This document shows, piece after piece, positions 1 through 8,941 of a stretch of DNA of 64,000 nt. The stretch comes from Microbacterium sp. Se63.02b (lineage in GTDB: Bacteria > Actinomycetota > Actinomycetes > Actinomycetales > Microbacteriaceae). The stretch's first letter is position 1; every line of letters starts with the position of its first letter. Under the pieces are notes generated by a model. That model did no database searches. It saw only the letters and a program-made list of their open reading frames with translations, and was not told the DNA's origin. The stretch spans positions 3,348,001-3,412,000 of the forward strand of contig NZ_CP050453.1 in NCBI RefSeq assembly GCF_014171575.1. Direction: 5' to 3'. The position numbers were made by a program, and so were the translations under genes.

Positions 1-478
1 TGAGGAAGATGGCCACCCCCATGTAAGCCCCGCAGTAGAAGAGGACCAGACCGACCGGTCCGCCGTACAGGCCCGTGGCCTGGAGCACACGGATCGTCGT
101 GATGATCGACGGGGGAAGCAGGATCCCGGCCACGGCCACGTAGTAGAGAGCCTGGATCGTGCGCGCCTTCCCTCGCGCGAAAACCCATGCCGCCATGGCA
201 CCGAAGAACAGGGTGAGCAGGATCGCCGGAACGGTGATGAGGATGCTGTTCAGCAGTCCCATCAGGCCGTTCCCGTCGGTCACCACACGCGTCAGGTTCT
301 CCCAGAGCACGAAAGGTTCAGGGAAGTCGAGCGACACGCGTTTCGCCTGTTCGCCCGACTTCGACGCGGTGACGAGAGCGAGGTAGAAGGGCATTCCGAT
401 GAGCACGATCACGCCGACCCACAGCACGAGATCGAGACCGACGGATCGTGTGATCCGAGCGCGGCGCGCGGACGTCAT
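1..478 (-). CDS. Carbohydrate ABC transporter permease, MalG-type (partial, 3' end outside window)
   Basis: Inner-membrane subunit of an oligosaccharide importer. About 159 N-terminal residues are visible and the gene runs off the left edge. The start is MTSARRARITRSVGL, followed by a membrane segment at about residues 15-35. A segment shaped like the typical MalG periplasmic loop follows (SKSGEQAKRVSLDFPEP), with further hydrophobic segments near residues 75-100 and 110-155. The C-terminal EAA loop is not in the window. The ATG overlaps the stop of the upstream permease in an ATGA junction, which fixes the start and implies translational coupling. Together with the next two genes it forms a binding protein-MalF-MalG operon. 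No ATPase is visible here; such importers often use a shared MsiK-type ATPase encoded elsewhere. Confidence 0.85.
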   Translation of the reverse strand, partial: MTSARRARITRSVGLDLVLWVGVIVLIGMPFYLALVTASKSGEQAKRVSLDFPEPFVLWENLTRVVTDGNGLMGLLNSILITVPAILLTLFFGAMAAWVFARGKARTIQALYYVAVAGILLPPSIITTIRVLQATGLYGGPVGLVLFYCGAYMGVAIFL

Positions 479-1368
479 TGTTCGATTTCCCTTCGACGGA
501 GGTAGGCCACGAGTGGGATCGCGATGACGACGATCACGACGAACAGCAGCAGCGTCATCGCGGTGGAGCGTCCGAACGCACCGAACCCGAACTGTTGGAA
601 GACGAACATGTTCAGCACCTGGGTGCTGCCGCCTGGACCGCCCTGAGTGGTCGCGAGGATCACGTCGATGCCGCTGAGCGCGCCGATGACGGTGAGGACC
701 AGATTGATCGTGAAGGCCGGGGCGAGCAGCCGCCAGCGGACCGAGAAGAACGTCTTCCAATACCCCGCGCCGTCCAGAGTCGCCGCTTCCGTGTACTCCT
801 GCGGGATCGCCGAGAGACCAGCGAGATAGATGAGCGCGCTAAGGCCGAAGAACTTCCACGCATGGATCGCCGCGAGCCAGACGATCGTCCATTCCGGCGA
901 CCCGAGCCACTCCACGCGCACCTCGGTGCTGCTCAGAAAGGACAGGACCTCGTTCAAGACGCCTTCGTAGGAGAGTATTCCTTTGAAGATGTAGCCCGCC
1001 GCGAGCGGCGACAGGAGCACGGGGATGAAGATGAGCACCCGCATCGCCCGGTGCGCTCTGGTGGGTCTCTCCAGACCGAGCGCGAACGCGAGAGCAAGCA
1101 CGTTCTGGAAGATCGCCACGCACACGGCGTAGACGAGGGTCACGCGGAGCGCCTGCCCCAGCGCCCCTCCGCTCATGAGGCTGGTGAAGTTGTCGAAGCC
1201 GACGAAGTTCACGTCCGGCCGGAATGAATTCCAGTCGGTCCAGGCGTACACGAAGTTGAGTGCGTTTGGCACCACGTACATGAACAGCAAGAGTGCGAGG
1301 GGGATGACGAGAAGCAGCGTCTGCGAGCGCCGCGCGCTGTGAGCGCGACGAGGTGTGCGGTGAACCAC
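475..1368 (-). CDS. Carbohydrate ABC transporter permease, MalF-type
   Basis: Membrane subunit of the same importer, about 297 residues with six predicted membrane segments. The first is LLLVIPLALLLFMYVVP. The cytoplasmic EAA loop that docks the ATPase is clear (EYTEAATLDGAGYWKTFF). I prefer the GTG at 1368. An in-frame GTG at 1401 would add 11 residues, but it lies inside the hairpin at 1386-1416. The family usually has only about 15-20 residues before the first membrane helix, which agrees with the later start. The upstream neighbour is the binding protein and the downstream neighbour is MalG. The substrate is not readable from the permease; the co-regulated GH36-like glycosidase suggests an alpha-galactoside or related oligosaccharide. 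Confidence 0.85.
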   Translation of the reverse strand: MVHRTPRRAHSARRSQTLLLVIPLALLLFMYVVPNALNFVYAWTDWNSFRPDVNFVGFDNFTSLMSGGALGQALRVTLVYAVCVAIFQNVLALAFALGLERPTRAHRAMRVLIFIPVLLSPLAAGYIFKGILSYEGVLNEVLSFLSSTEVRVEWLGSPEWTIVWLAAIHAWKFFGLSALIYLAGLSAIPQEYTEAATLDGAGYWKTFFSVRWRLLAPAFTINLVLTVIGALSGIDVILATTQGGPGGSTQVLNMFVFQQFGFGAFGRSTAMTLLLFVVIVVIAIPLVAYLRRREIEQ

Positions 1369-1385
1369 AGTGTTCCGTTCTTCGG

Positions 1386-1416
1386 ACCGGATGGGGCGCA
1401 CAGCGCCCCATCCGGT
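1386..1416 (-). terminator. Intra-operon hairpin after the binding-protein gene
   Basis: Perfect 14-bp inverted repeat, ACCGGATGGGGCGC paired with GCGCCCCATCCGGT, with a 3-nt loop. It lies between the binding-protein stop and the permease. There is no U-tract, so it may act as an mRNA-stabilising or partial termination structure that raises binding-protein output relative to permease. Confidence 0.6.
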
Positions 1417-1423
1417 GCACCAC

Positions 1424-2701
1424 TCAGAAGCCGGGGATCCCGGCGATCTTCGCGTTGTCCACGAAGGTCGTCTGCATCTGCGTCGCGACCTCCTCGGCTG
1501 TGAGCGAGCCGATCAGGAGTTGCGAGATCAGGGTATCGAGGCCGGACGGGCTCGAGAGCGCTCGCATTCCGTCGCTCGGGATGCCGTCTCCTGTGAACGA
1601 CGCAGCGACCTCCTGCTGGAGCGGCGAGACACCCTCGGGATCGGCGACTCCGTCGATCACCGACGGCTCTTTCGTCATCTCCAGGTACTGCGGGTAGCCG
1701 TCACCCGTGGTGACCCACTCGATGAAGTCGCGCGCGGCAGACTCTTTCGCCTCGTCGCCGGTCTTCGCAGCTTGGATCGAGGTGAGGTTGGATGTCTGCC
1801 ACATCACCTTGCCCGATTCGTTCGGCAATCCGAAGAAGCCGAGGTTGTCGGTGTCGCCCGTCAGCGACGGCAGCATCCAGGACGCCTGGATCACCATTGC
1901 GACGTCGCCGCTCTGCAGCTTCGCCGCCTGGTCCGCGAACGTCGCGGTCTTCCAGTCCGCGTTCGAGTATCCGTCGTCGACGAGGGACTTCTCCCACTCC
2001 AAGGCCTCGATGACCGCGTCGCTGCTGTCGTAGCCGGCTTCGTTCGCGTTGAGGTCATCGACGAATCCGGCATCGACAGCGTCCGTCAGCGCTGTGATGT
2101 ACGGCAGCTGCAGGGTCCAGGTGTCACCCCCGGCGATCGCGACGCCGTCGATACCCTGCTCCTGGAAGGTTTCGAGCGCAGCCGCGAACTCCTCCGCGGT
2201 CTCCGGAACGTCGACGCCCGCCTCGGCAAACACGTCTTTGTTGTAGAAGACGCCGAAGACGGACGGGAACCCGGTGGTTGCCGTGTAGTGGACTCCGTCG
2301 AGGGTGCCGGAGTCCGCGAGACCGAACAGCGTCTTCGAGACGAACGGCATATCGGACAGGTCCTGGAGGTTCTTCTTCGCGTCGAGCTGGCTGAGGAACA
2401 GGTTCGACGACTGCCCGAAGAGGATGTCGGGACGCTGCCCCGTGGTCCACTTGGTCATGACGTTCGCCTCGAACCCGTCGGGGATGGTCACGAACTCCAT
2501 CTCCACGCCGCTCTCTTCCGCGTAGGCGTCGAGAATGTCTTTGGTCGCCTGTGGCGTCGACTGGGCGCCCCAGACGGTCAAAGTGGTGGCCTCGTCGCCA
2601 GCGGGCTGGTCGCTTGCGCACGCGGAGAGTGACGCGGCAGCGACGCCGACCACCGCCAGTGCGGTCAAGCTCTTTCCGTACTTCAATGCGGTGCCTTTCA
2701 T
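1424..2701 (-). CDS. Extracellular sugar-binding lipoprotein (family 1 SBP)
   Basis: Solute-binding component of the importer, 425 residues, anchored outside the membrane by lipid. The start at MKGTALKYGK gives a textbook signal peptide with lipobox LSAC and Cys28. The frame stays open for 49 codons further upstream, but that stretch holds the operator and promoter and has no signal peptide. The mature protein begins ASDQPAGDEATTLTVWGAQS, the usual first strand of family 1 sugar-binding proteins, and the length is normal. The gene is first in the operon and is preceded by the operator at 2737-2752, divergent from the LacI gene at 2818, so it is probably induced by its own sugar. The exact ligand cannot be stated. 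Confidence 0.9.
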   Translation of the reverse strand: MKGTALKYGKSLTALAVVGVAAASLSACASDQPAGDEATTLTVWGAQSTPQATKDILDAYAEESGVEMEFVTIPDGFEANVMTKWTTGQRPDILFGQSSNLFLSQLDAKKNLQDLSDMPFVSKTLFGLADSGTLDGVHYTATTGFPSVFGVFYNKDVFAEAGVDVPETAEEFAAALETFQEQGIDGVAIAGGDTWTLQLPYITALTDAVDAGFVDDLNANEAGYDSSDAVIEALEWEKSLVDDGYSNADWKTATFADQAAKLQSGDVAMVIQASWMLPSLTGDTDNLGFFGLPNESGKVMWQTSNLTSIQAAKTGDEAKESAARDFIEWVTTGDGYPQYLEMTKEPSVIDGVADPEGVSPLQQEVAASFTGDGIPSDGMRALSSPSGLDTLISQLLIGSLTAEEVATQMQTTFVDNAKIAGIPGF

Positions 2702-2736
2702 CGGGAGTCGTCTTCGACTCGTGAGTGCGGAACATT

Positions 2737-2752
2737 GGTGAACCGTTTCACC
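2737..2752. promoter_or_regulatory. LacI-type operator GGTGAACCGTTTCACC
   Basis: Palindrome with 6-bp perfect arms (GGTGAA/TTCACC) in the divergent region between the binding-protein gene and the LacI gene. The same arms occur at 6838-6853 before the GH36-like gene. This supports one LacI regulator controlling both transport and hydrolysis. Confidence 0.75.
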
Positions 2753-2817
2753 GTATGCTAGCTCACAGAGGTTCGCAACCGCTAGCCTGATGTGAATCTC
2801 CAGACGAAGAGGACACC

Positions 2818-3836
2818 ATGACGAACGCGACGATCCGCGATGTCGCACACGCGGCAGGAGTCTCCGTCGGCACCGTCTCCAACTTCCTCAACGACACCAA
2901 GCCCATCGCACCAGACACCCGACAGCGGATCGAGGAGACGATCGCTCGTCTCGGCTTCGTGCCCAACAACGCGAGCCGTGTCATGCGCGGCCATCGGAGC
3001 CTGGCTATCGGGCTCATCGTTCCCGACTCCCCCGATCCGTTCTTCACGGATCTGGCCAGGGGCGTCGAAGACAAGGCTCGGGAGTCCGGCTACGTGGTCG
3101 TCGCCTGCAACACCGACGGCATCGACGCCAGGGAGATCAGCTACGTGCGGGCCCTGACGGAGATGAGGGTCGCCGGCGCGATCGTCATGCCGACGTCGCT
3201 GGCGACGGTCGCCCCCCACCTGCAGCGGCTCCGGCAGTCGGGTGGACGATTCGTCCTTCTCGGAGAAGCGTCCTCGGACATCGATGCCTGCACGATCGCC
3301 TTCGACGACTTCGCCGGCGGGCGGGCTGCGGCAGACCATCTGCTGGCCCTCGGCCATCGCGAGATCCTGTTCGTGGGCGGGCCGGGCGGCGAACGCCAGA
3401 TCTCAGAGCGCCTGGCCGGAGCACGCGCAGCGCTGGAGGCCGCTGGACTGGACCCCGGGCGATGCAACGGATCGACGCCGCCGGCTCCAGCATCCTGCAA
3501 CGGACCGAGGTCGGCGACCGCATCCTCGATCTTCCACAGCGCCCCTCGGCGTTGTTCTGCGCGAACGACTCCCTCGCACTCGCCGTGCAAGGCGCCCTCC
3601 TGCGCCGCGGGGTCCTCGTGCCCGACGACATCGCCATCGTCGGGTACAACAACATCGACCAGACGCAGCTGTCCCCCATTCCGGTGACGACCATCTCCAC
3701 GCCGCGATACGACATGGGAACCCTTGCCGCCTCGCTGCTGCTCGCCGAGTTCGACGCAGACCACCGGCATTCCCACACCGTCATGGACACGCACCTCGTG
3801 GTCCGGGAATCGACGACCGCGAGCCCCACCCGCTAG
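2818..3836 (+). CDS. LacI-family regulator of the importer and GH36-like gene (frame broken near 3453-3459)
   Basis: DNA-binding repressor of about 339 residues once the frame is restored. The N-terminal helix-turn-helix is intact (TIRDVAHAAGVSVGTVSNFLN), followed by the hinge (RVMRGHRSLAIGLIVPD) and a periplasmic-binding-like effector domain. The reading frame breaks at the CCCCGGG run 3453-3459. The continuing frame gives RPSALFCANDSLALAVQGALL and PDDIAIVGYNNID, both diagnostic LacI C-terminal strands. One extra C or G at that run makes a single full-length protein. The ATG has AGAGG six bases upstream. The gene is divergent from the importer, with the operator at 2737 between them. It convergently meets the glycosidase gene 33 bp downstream. 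Confidence 0.85.
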
Positions 3837-3847
3837 GCGGGACTCGC
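3819..3847. terminator. Possible bidirectional stem between convergent genes
   Basis: Imperfect inverted repeat around the LacI stop (GCGAG...CCCGC / GCGGG.CTCGC). It is short and has bulges. The convergent gene ends make a shared terminator plausible, but the signal is weak. Confidence 0.3.
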
Positions 3848-3869
3848 GGACGTCGTGCGGACTATCGGA

Positions 3870-6818
3870 TCAGACGTACTCGATCTTCGGGTCCCAGTTC
3901 GTCACGTCGAAGTAATGATCGTCGTTCTGCGCAGCGATGAAGTAGATCGCATCTCCGGCGTTCACGTCTCTCTCGAGGTCGAAACCCACCTCCGCGCTCG
4001 AGTCCCCCGGCATGGCCTGGGGACCCCACAGCACATCCCCCAGGTACGACGGCACCTCTCCCCCCGCAGCGATCGTGAGCGTCGTCCCGTCTCCTCCCTG
4101 TCCTGGCTGCGCCAGGGACGCCTTCCCACTCACCCGCACTCTCCCGGCCTTCGGTGCGAACCACTTGACCACCGCATCATGGGGCGCCTGCGGGCTCAGC
4201 GCACCGGCGAAGGCGAGCGTGTACGGCTCGTCACCCACCCAGCGGTTGTTGGTGGAGTCGGCCTTCATGTTGGTCAGATAGAGCGTCGATGACGAACGCC
4301 TGTCGCGCTGGAGGTAGGCCCAGTTGTTCGCGCCCTGAGTCAGAGCGAACGCCGTGGCGAGTTGCGTCGTGGTCGGCACGACCGGGGGCGGCGACGCGGG
4401 TCCACTCACTCCTCCGGAAGCGAGCGGGACGGCTGTCGCACTCGACCGCACCTCATCACCGGTGACGGCTCGCACCGCGTACGACGCGTCGCTCCCGTGC
4501 CCTGCCCCGAACCAGAACGTTCCTCGCGAGACCTTGTCGATCACTGCACCGTTCTTCACGATCTCCACATACGACACCCACGACGTCGCCGAGGCCATCG
4601 TCCAGTTGATCTCCGTGCCGCTCGCGCCGAGGTAGTTCGACAGGGTCTTCGTCGCGGCGGTCGGGGCCGCCGGCGCCGTCGTCTGCTGACCGGATCCCGG
4701 ATAGTCCGTGAGATTGAAGAGGAGGATCTCCCCCTCCTTCAGCGCTGCGATCGGCACACCATCCGTCATCCACTGCGCGCCCGTCTTCGTCTGCGCGAAG
4801 CCGGGCGTCTTCCACATCCTCAACGCATAACTGTGAGTCGGCAGCAGGCCCTTCGGATGAACCGTCACCGCACTGCCGAAGTACGGCGTATAGCTCGAGA
4901 AGGTGAGATAGGACCGCTTCTGATCACCCGAGGATCGCTGGAGCACGTAGGTGTGGTCCCCGCCCACCACGGGAGGACGATAAACCTTGACCCAGCGGCC
5001 CACCATTCCCTGATCCGTGAGCCATCGTTGCAGCGCGATGTACTTCCGGGTGCTCTCTGCGACGGATTCGGAATACTGCGTCACCTGGCTGAACCCTGTC
5101 GCGATCGACGGCTCGGACGCGAACGTGTGAGAGATCTTGTCGATCGGCAGCTTCAGAGACTGGTAGTAGCCGGAGTAGTGATGCGCGTTGCCGTCCGTCG
5201 TCTGCTGGCTGTCGCTGAACCGGACGGCCCCCATCAGAAGTGTCTCTCCTCCTGAGGCACACCCGTCGATGGTGGCATCGCTGTGGCCGTCCTTCACGGA
5301 TTTGAGCAACCCGAGAAACGCCTGGGACTGCAGGAGCATGGTGCTCTCGTCGCCCCCTGCCGGCCAGGACGGCATCCCGTCGTAGCGCCATCGGTACCCG
5401 CCCCAGTCCGCTTGCGCCGCGTCCGCTTTCGCCCGCGCCCACGCGGCCGCATCGCCGTTCGCGAGGTCGAGGTGAAGCCCGTAGAACGTGGCAGACGATC
5501 CGTTCACGAGCCAGTTCGGGTGTGCATCGAGCACCTCCGACCCACGATCGATGTGCCAGAACGGCATCCACATCTTGAGCTGGATGCCGGACTTTCTGAC
5601 GTAGCTGCTGAGAGCGGTGATGTCGTCGCTGGCGAGTGCAGGCTTCCAGTCGCCCTTCCTGTCGTACCAGTTGTCGTCGATGTGCACGAGACCCGCGCCG
5701 ATGTAGCGCGTGTAGTTCGCGGAGGCGACGGCGTTGGGCAGCTGAGGTGCGGAGCGCCACTGCCAACCACCACTGGGAACGATCGATCGGGTGTAGTCCC
5801 AGAGGTAGCGGTATGTGTAGTCGCCGATGGCGTTCCCGAGGTCATCGACATCGCCGCTGGCCACACCGAGCGTGACCAGCGGGAGTTCGATCGAACCGTT
5901 CGCCGGGATGCTCAACGCCGGTGTGTAGGACTGGACGACGGCACTGAGACCGGTTGTCTGACTGACGATCTGGCTCACCCAGTGCCCGTTGTAGTCGAAG
6001 GTGAACCACAGTCGATCCTTCGTCGCGACGTTCTCCAGGGCGAAGAACGTGTCGTAGATCGAGGTGCCGTTGCTGTACGAGCCCAGACCGGGAGTCGTGT
6101 GCCCGTCCACCTCGATGATCTCTGCCTGGTCATGAGAGTCGAACGCTCGGCTGTAGCTGGAGGTGAGCGGCACCTCCTTCAAGATGCCGGAGCCGGTGAA
6201 GTTCCCACCACCCGTCATGTAGGAGAGGGTCGTGCCGGCAACCGCGCCGCCGAGAAGGGAGTGCGTGAGGAAAGCAGGGTTCGTGAGGGTGGACGCGCTG
6301 CCCGAGACATTGTGGATGATGGTCCGCTCGGCGATGACGCCCGTCTCCGGGTACACGGTGTAGCTCCGGGTGACGGTGAGACCGCTCCGCACGAGAACGA
6401 GATCGAGTCGGACGGATCCATCGGGCTGATTCTGCGACGACTGCGCCTGCAGCCCCCAGCCCCCTGACCCGCCCCCGAGCACCGTTCCGTTCCAGGTGAA
6501 CAGGAACTCCTGCGAGTTCGACGCTCCGCCGACGAAGTCGGTCGTTCCCGCGTTCGAGACCAGGGATGTCATCCGGAACACACCGCCGACCAGGGAGATC
6601 TTCTTGGTGATCGCGGCCGTCCCGAGCGTCCAGCTGTTCGTGGCCGCGTCGAACTCGACGATCACATCCGACGCGGCCGCGGCCGGATTTGTGTGCGGAG
6701 AACTCCACCCCACCATGGACGCGACGACAATTCCCGTCGCGCCCAACATGAATGTTCGCCTGCTCAGAGGCGGCGCCTCGCCCCGAGTGCCGCACACGTC
6801 CCACGCTTCGCTCATCAT
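3870..6818 (-). CDS. Secreted GH36-like alpha-galactosidase family glycosidase (Tat signal, C-terminal beta domains)
   Basis: Predicted extracellular glycoside hydrolase of 982 residues. A twin-arginine signal is visible (SRRTFMLG, residues 19-26), then an Ala-rich cleavage region near residue 50. Residues 50-330 form the N-terminal beta-sandwich typical of clan GH-D enzymes. The barrel follows with GLVHIDDNWYD (377-386), KMWMPFWHI (415-423), YRWRYDG (475-481, D480 the likely nucleophile), IDGCASGGE (517-525) and RFSDS (533-537, D536 a candidate acid/base). The last 250 residues contain an Fn3-like stretch and another beta-sandwich, probably carbohydrate-binding. The ATG is supported by AGGAAGG five bases upstream. 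The operator at 6838-6853 puts it under the LacI gene at 2818. The exact sugar specificity is inferred from family only. Confidence 0.8.
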   Translation of the reverse strand: MMSEAWDVCGTRGEAPPLSRRTFMLGATGIVVASMVGWSSPHTNPAAAASDVIVEFDAATNSWTLGTAAITKKISLVGGVFRMTSLVSNAGTTDFVGGASNSQEFLFTWNGTVLGGGSGGWGLQAQSSQNQPDGSVRLDLVLVRSGLTVTRSYTVYPETGVIAERTIIHNVSGSASTLTNPAFLTHSLLGGAVAGTTLSYMTGGGNFTGSGILKEVPLTSSYSRAFDSHDQAEIIEVDGHTTPGLGSYSNGTSIYDTFFALENVATKDRLWFTFDYNGHWVSQIVSQTTGLSAVVQSYTPALSIPANGSIELPLVTLGVASGDVDDLGNAIGDYTYRYLWDYTRSIVPSGGWQWRSAPQLPNAVASANYTRYIGAGLVHIDDNWYDRKGDWKPALASDDITALSSYVRKSGIQLKMWMPFWHIDRGSEVLDAHPNWLVNGSSATFYGLHLDLANGDAAAWARAKADAAQADWGGYRWRYDGMPSWPAGGDESTMLLQSQAFLGLLKSVKDGHSDATIDGCASGGETLLMGAVRFSDSQQTTDGNAHHYSGYYQSLKLPIDKISHTFASEPSIATGFSQVTQYSESVAESTRKYIALQRWLTDQGMVGRWVKVYRPPVVGGDHTYVLQRSSGDQKRSYLTFSSYTPYFGSAVTVHPKGLLPTHSYALRMWKTPGFAQTKTGAQWMTDGVPIAALKEGEILLFNLTDYPGSGQQTTAPAAPTAATKTLSNYLGASGTEINWTMASATSWVSYVEIVKNGAVIDKVSRGTFWFGAGHGSDASYAVRAVTGDEVRSSATAVPLASGGVSGPASPPPVVPTTTQLATAFALTQGANNWAYLQRDRRSSSTLYLTNMKADSTNNRWVGDEPYTLAFAGALSPQAPHDAVVKWFAPKAGRVRVSGKASLAQPGQGGDGTTLTIAAGGEVPSYLGDVLWGPQAMPGDSSAEVGFDLERDVNAGDAIYFIAAQNDDHYFDVTNWDPKIEYV

Positions 6819-6837
6819 CGAGCCCTTCCTCTCACAC

Positions 6838-6853
6838 GGTGAATCGGTTCACC
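6838..6853. promoter_or_regulatory. LacI-type operator GGTGAATCGGTTCACC
   Basis: The second copy of the GGTGAA-n4-TTCACC palindrome in the window, 20 bp upstream of the GH36-like start codon. It shares both arms with the site at 2737-2752, so the importer and glycosidase should respond to the same repressor. Confidence 0.75.
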
Positions 6854-6855
6854 AC

Positions 6856-7065
6856 ATGGTGACGGCTCCTGCCCATAAGGTCAAGAGGCAGATCATTGCG
6901 GCGGAGATGCGCGAGCGGGTGTTGAGCGCGATCGACGGGCTCGGCTTCGTCCGCACCAACGCGGCCCGCTCCCTCGTCACCGGGCGAGCCGACACCGTCG
7001 GATTCGTCGTCCTGGCACGAGTGATGCTGGAGCAGGACCCGGGAGTCGCCGCGCCGGCTCTGTGA
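6856..7065 (+). pseudogene. LacI-family regulator remnant (lacks DNA-binding and effector domains)
   Basis: A 69-codon open frame whose middle reads MRERVLSAIDGLGFVRTNAA followed by RSLVTGRADTVGFVVL. This is the helix-4/hinge/first-strand region of a LacI regulator and is nearly the same as residues in the LacI gene at 44438 (RERVLRAIDELGFVRNNAA...). The helix-turn-helix before it and the roughly 270-residue effector domain after it are missing, so it cannot be a working repressor. It starts directly beside the operator of the GH36-like gene, in the position a divergent regulator would take. It is probably what remains of a deleted regulator. Translation from the ATG at 6856 is possible but not supported. 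The rest of 7066-7168 shows nothing. Confidence 0.7.
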
Positions 7066-7168
7066 GCCGTCGCGACACGCCACCGGGCGAGGCCGCGGCA
7101 GGGCGAGAGCCCGCCGACCGCGGCGCGCGATCCGGCCACGACCACGCGCCCGGGAGTACCGTGTCAGC

Positions 7169-8058
7169 GTGTCGACAGATTCACGCCGCGGACCGTCCTC
7201 CCTTGCGCCCGCCGCACTCGACGCGTCGATCGGCGACATCGACTGGACCGTCCCGCCCGACGGGGCCCGGCGCCGGCGGTTCCCGGCGCCGAGCGGAGAC
7301 CTGGCGGTGATCGAAGTCGGGGATCCCACTCACCCCCGCGTCGTGCTGGTGCCGGGGGTCACGGGTTCGAAGGAGGACTTCACCCTGATGCTGCCCCTGC
7401 TCGTCGATGCCGGCTACTTCGTGCAGTCCTTCGACCTCGCAGGGCAGTACGAATCGCACGCGGCCGGCGCCGATGCGACATACTCGTCCGAGCTGTTCAT
7501 CGGCGATCTGATCGCCTTCCTCGAAGCGGGCGCACCGGCGCATCTGCTGGGGTACTCGTTCGCCGGCACGCTCGCGCAGCTCGTCACGGTCCGTCGTCCC
7601 GAGCTCGTCCGCTCCCTCGCGCTCCTCACCGCTCCCCGGGCGTCGGGAACGTCTTCGCGAGCATGAGGTGGCTCGGGCCGCTCGCACCGGTCACGAGCCC
7701 GCGTCGAGGCGCCGGGCTCATGATCTGGGGCATCGTGACGAACAAGAACCGCGTCCCTCCTCGCCGACTCGCGTTCGTGCGGTCGCGCTTCGCGCTCACG
7801 AGCCGGCGCAGCGTCGACGAGATCATCGGCCTGATGATGGCGACCCCTGACGTCCGCGAAGGCGTGCGCACGCTCACGATGCCGAAGCTGGTTGCGACCG
7901 GAACGCACGACCTGTGGCCCGTCGCCGCGCACGAACGGTACGCCCGCGAGATCGGCGCCGACTTCCGCGTCTATCCGACCGGTCACAGCCCGAGCGAGAC
8001 GACGCCGCACCAGTTGACGGCCGATCTGCTCGCCCTCTACGCCCGCGCTCCGGGCTGA
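7169..8058 (+). CDS. Alpha/beta hydrolase (frame broken near 7634-7640)
   Basis: Predicted cytoplasmic serine hydrolase, about 296 residues when joined. The first part carries the oxyanion-hole strand (VVLVPGVTGSKEDF) and the nucleophile elbow GYSFAG. The second part carries the acid strand (PKLVATGTHDLWPVAAHERY) and the catalytic His region (YPTGHSPSET). The frame breaks at CCCCGGG 7634-7640. One added base gives LLTAPPGVGNVFASMRW and a continuous fold. The start is a GTG. It ends two bases from the stop of the convergent glycosyltransferase. Substrate unknown: the alpha/beta hydrolase fold covers esterases, lactonases and haloperoxidase-like enzymes. Confidence 0.75.
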
Positions 8059-8059
8059 T

Positions 8060-8820
8060 TCACGCGCCCGTCGTCGGTGCCGCAGCGTCACGTCGGGCCT
8101 GCCTGCGCCGGTGCGGCGCCTCCTGCGGCAGATGCAGGCGCACCGTGGGGAGCACGAAGCTCAGTCGCCGTCGCAGCGAGGCCCAGTCCTGGAACGGTCG
8201 CGCCGAGACCTCGACGACGAGCCCTCTGTCGCGAAGCACGGTCATGCCCGGTCGGACATGGAACGACAGGTCGAAGTCGTCATGGATGTTCTGCGCGTCG
8301 CGATGCACCTCGCCGCTCAGGGTCCTCCACGTCTCGGCGCGCATGGCCATGTTCGAGCCGAACAGCGGCGCGTGCCCGAGCAGCGGCGTGAGCACCGTGT
8401 ACATCCCGCCGATGTAGAGGTGCTCGCCCACCCAGTGCACGAGCGGGGTCGAACCGTAGAACCGCGGATCACCGGTGACGAAGTCGAGGTCGTCACGCTC
8501 ACGGAAGGCACGCTCGATGCGGGCGACCCAGTCCGGTCCCGGCCGGGAGTCGGCATCCAGCCGCGCGATGATGTCGCCCGTCGCCGCGTCGTACCCGCGG
8601 CCGACGCCCGGGGGATCCCCGGCACCGGTTCCGTCACCACCCGCGCCCCGAACCGCTCGGCGACGACGACGGTGTCGTCCGTGCTGCCGTTGTCGACGAC
8701 GACGACCTCGTCCGCGGGACGTGTCTGCCGCTCGACGGCCGCGAGACACACCTCCAGCAGGCGGGCATCGTTGCGCACAGGGATGACCACGGAGACGGAC
8801 AGCGGGAAGACGGTCGTCAT
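8060..8820 (-). CDS. Family 2 glycosyltransferase (frame broken near 8594-8596)
   Basis: GT-A fold transferase, about 253 residues. The N-terminus is classic for GT2 (LSVSVVIPVRNDARLLEVCL, then VVVVDNGSTDDT). After the break the frame continues with the DxD motif in IIARLDADSRPGPDW and with FGSNMAMRAETW. The break is at a CCC run on the plus strand (GGG on the coding strand, 8594-8596). An added G gives PRASAAGYDAATGDIIARLD, the normal strand order. The start ATG has AGGGAGG three to four bases upstream. There is no membrane helix apart from a weak one near the C-terminus, so the acceptor may be a lipid or cell-wall precursor. Acceptor and donor are unknown. Confidence 0.75.
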
Positions 8821-8941
8821 CGTCCTCCCTTCCGCGCCGTCGACCGACGGAGACACAGACAGTCTCCATCGCGCAGACCCACGCATGCAGGATTGAGCCA
8901 GGAGCGGCGAGCGCGGTCTTCGCGAACGCGGTCGCTCCCGC

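Noticed and set aside
1401..2848. Earlier in-frame starts for the MalF-type permease (1401) and the binding protein (2848)
   Set aside because: The first lies in a perfect hairpin and the second passes through the operator and removes the lipoprotein signal from the N-terminus.
6496..6855. Upstream extension of the frame that holds the LacI remnant, into the glycosidase gene
   Set aside because: This part is antisense to the Tat signal and N-terminus of the GH36-like protein; only the part from 6856 shows LacI similarity.
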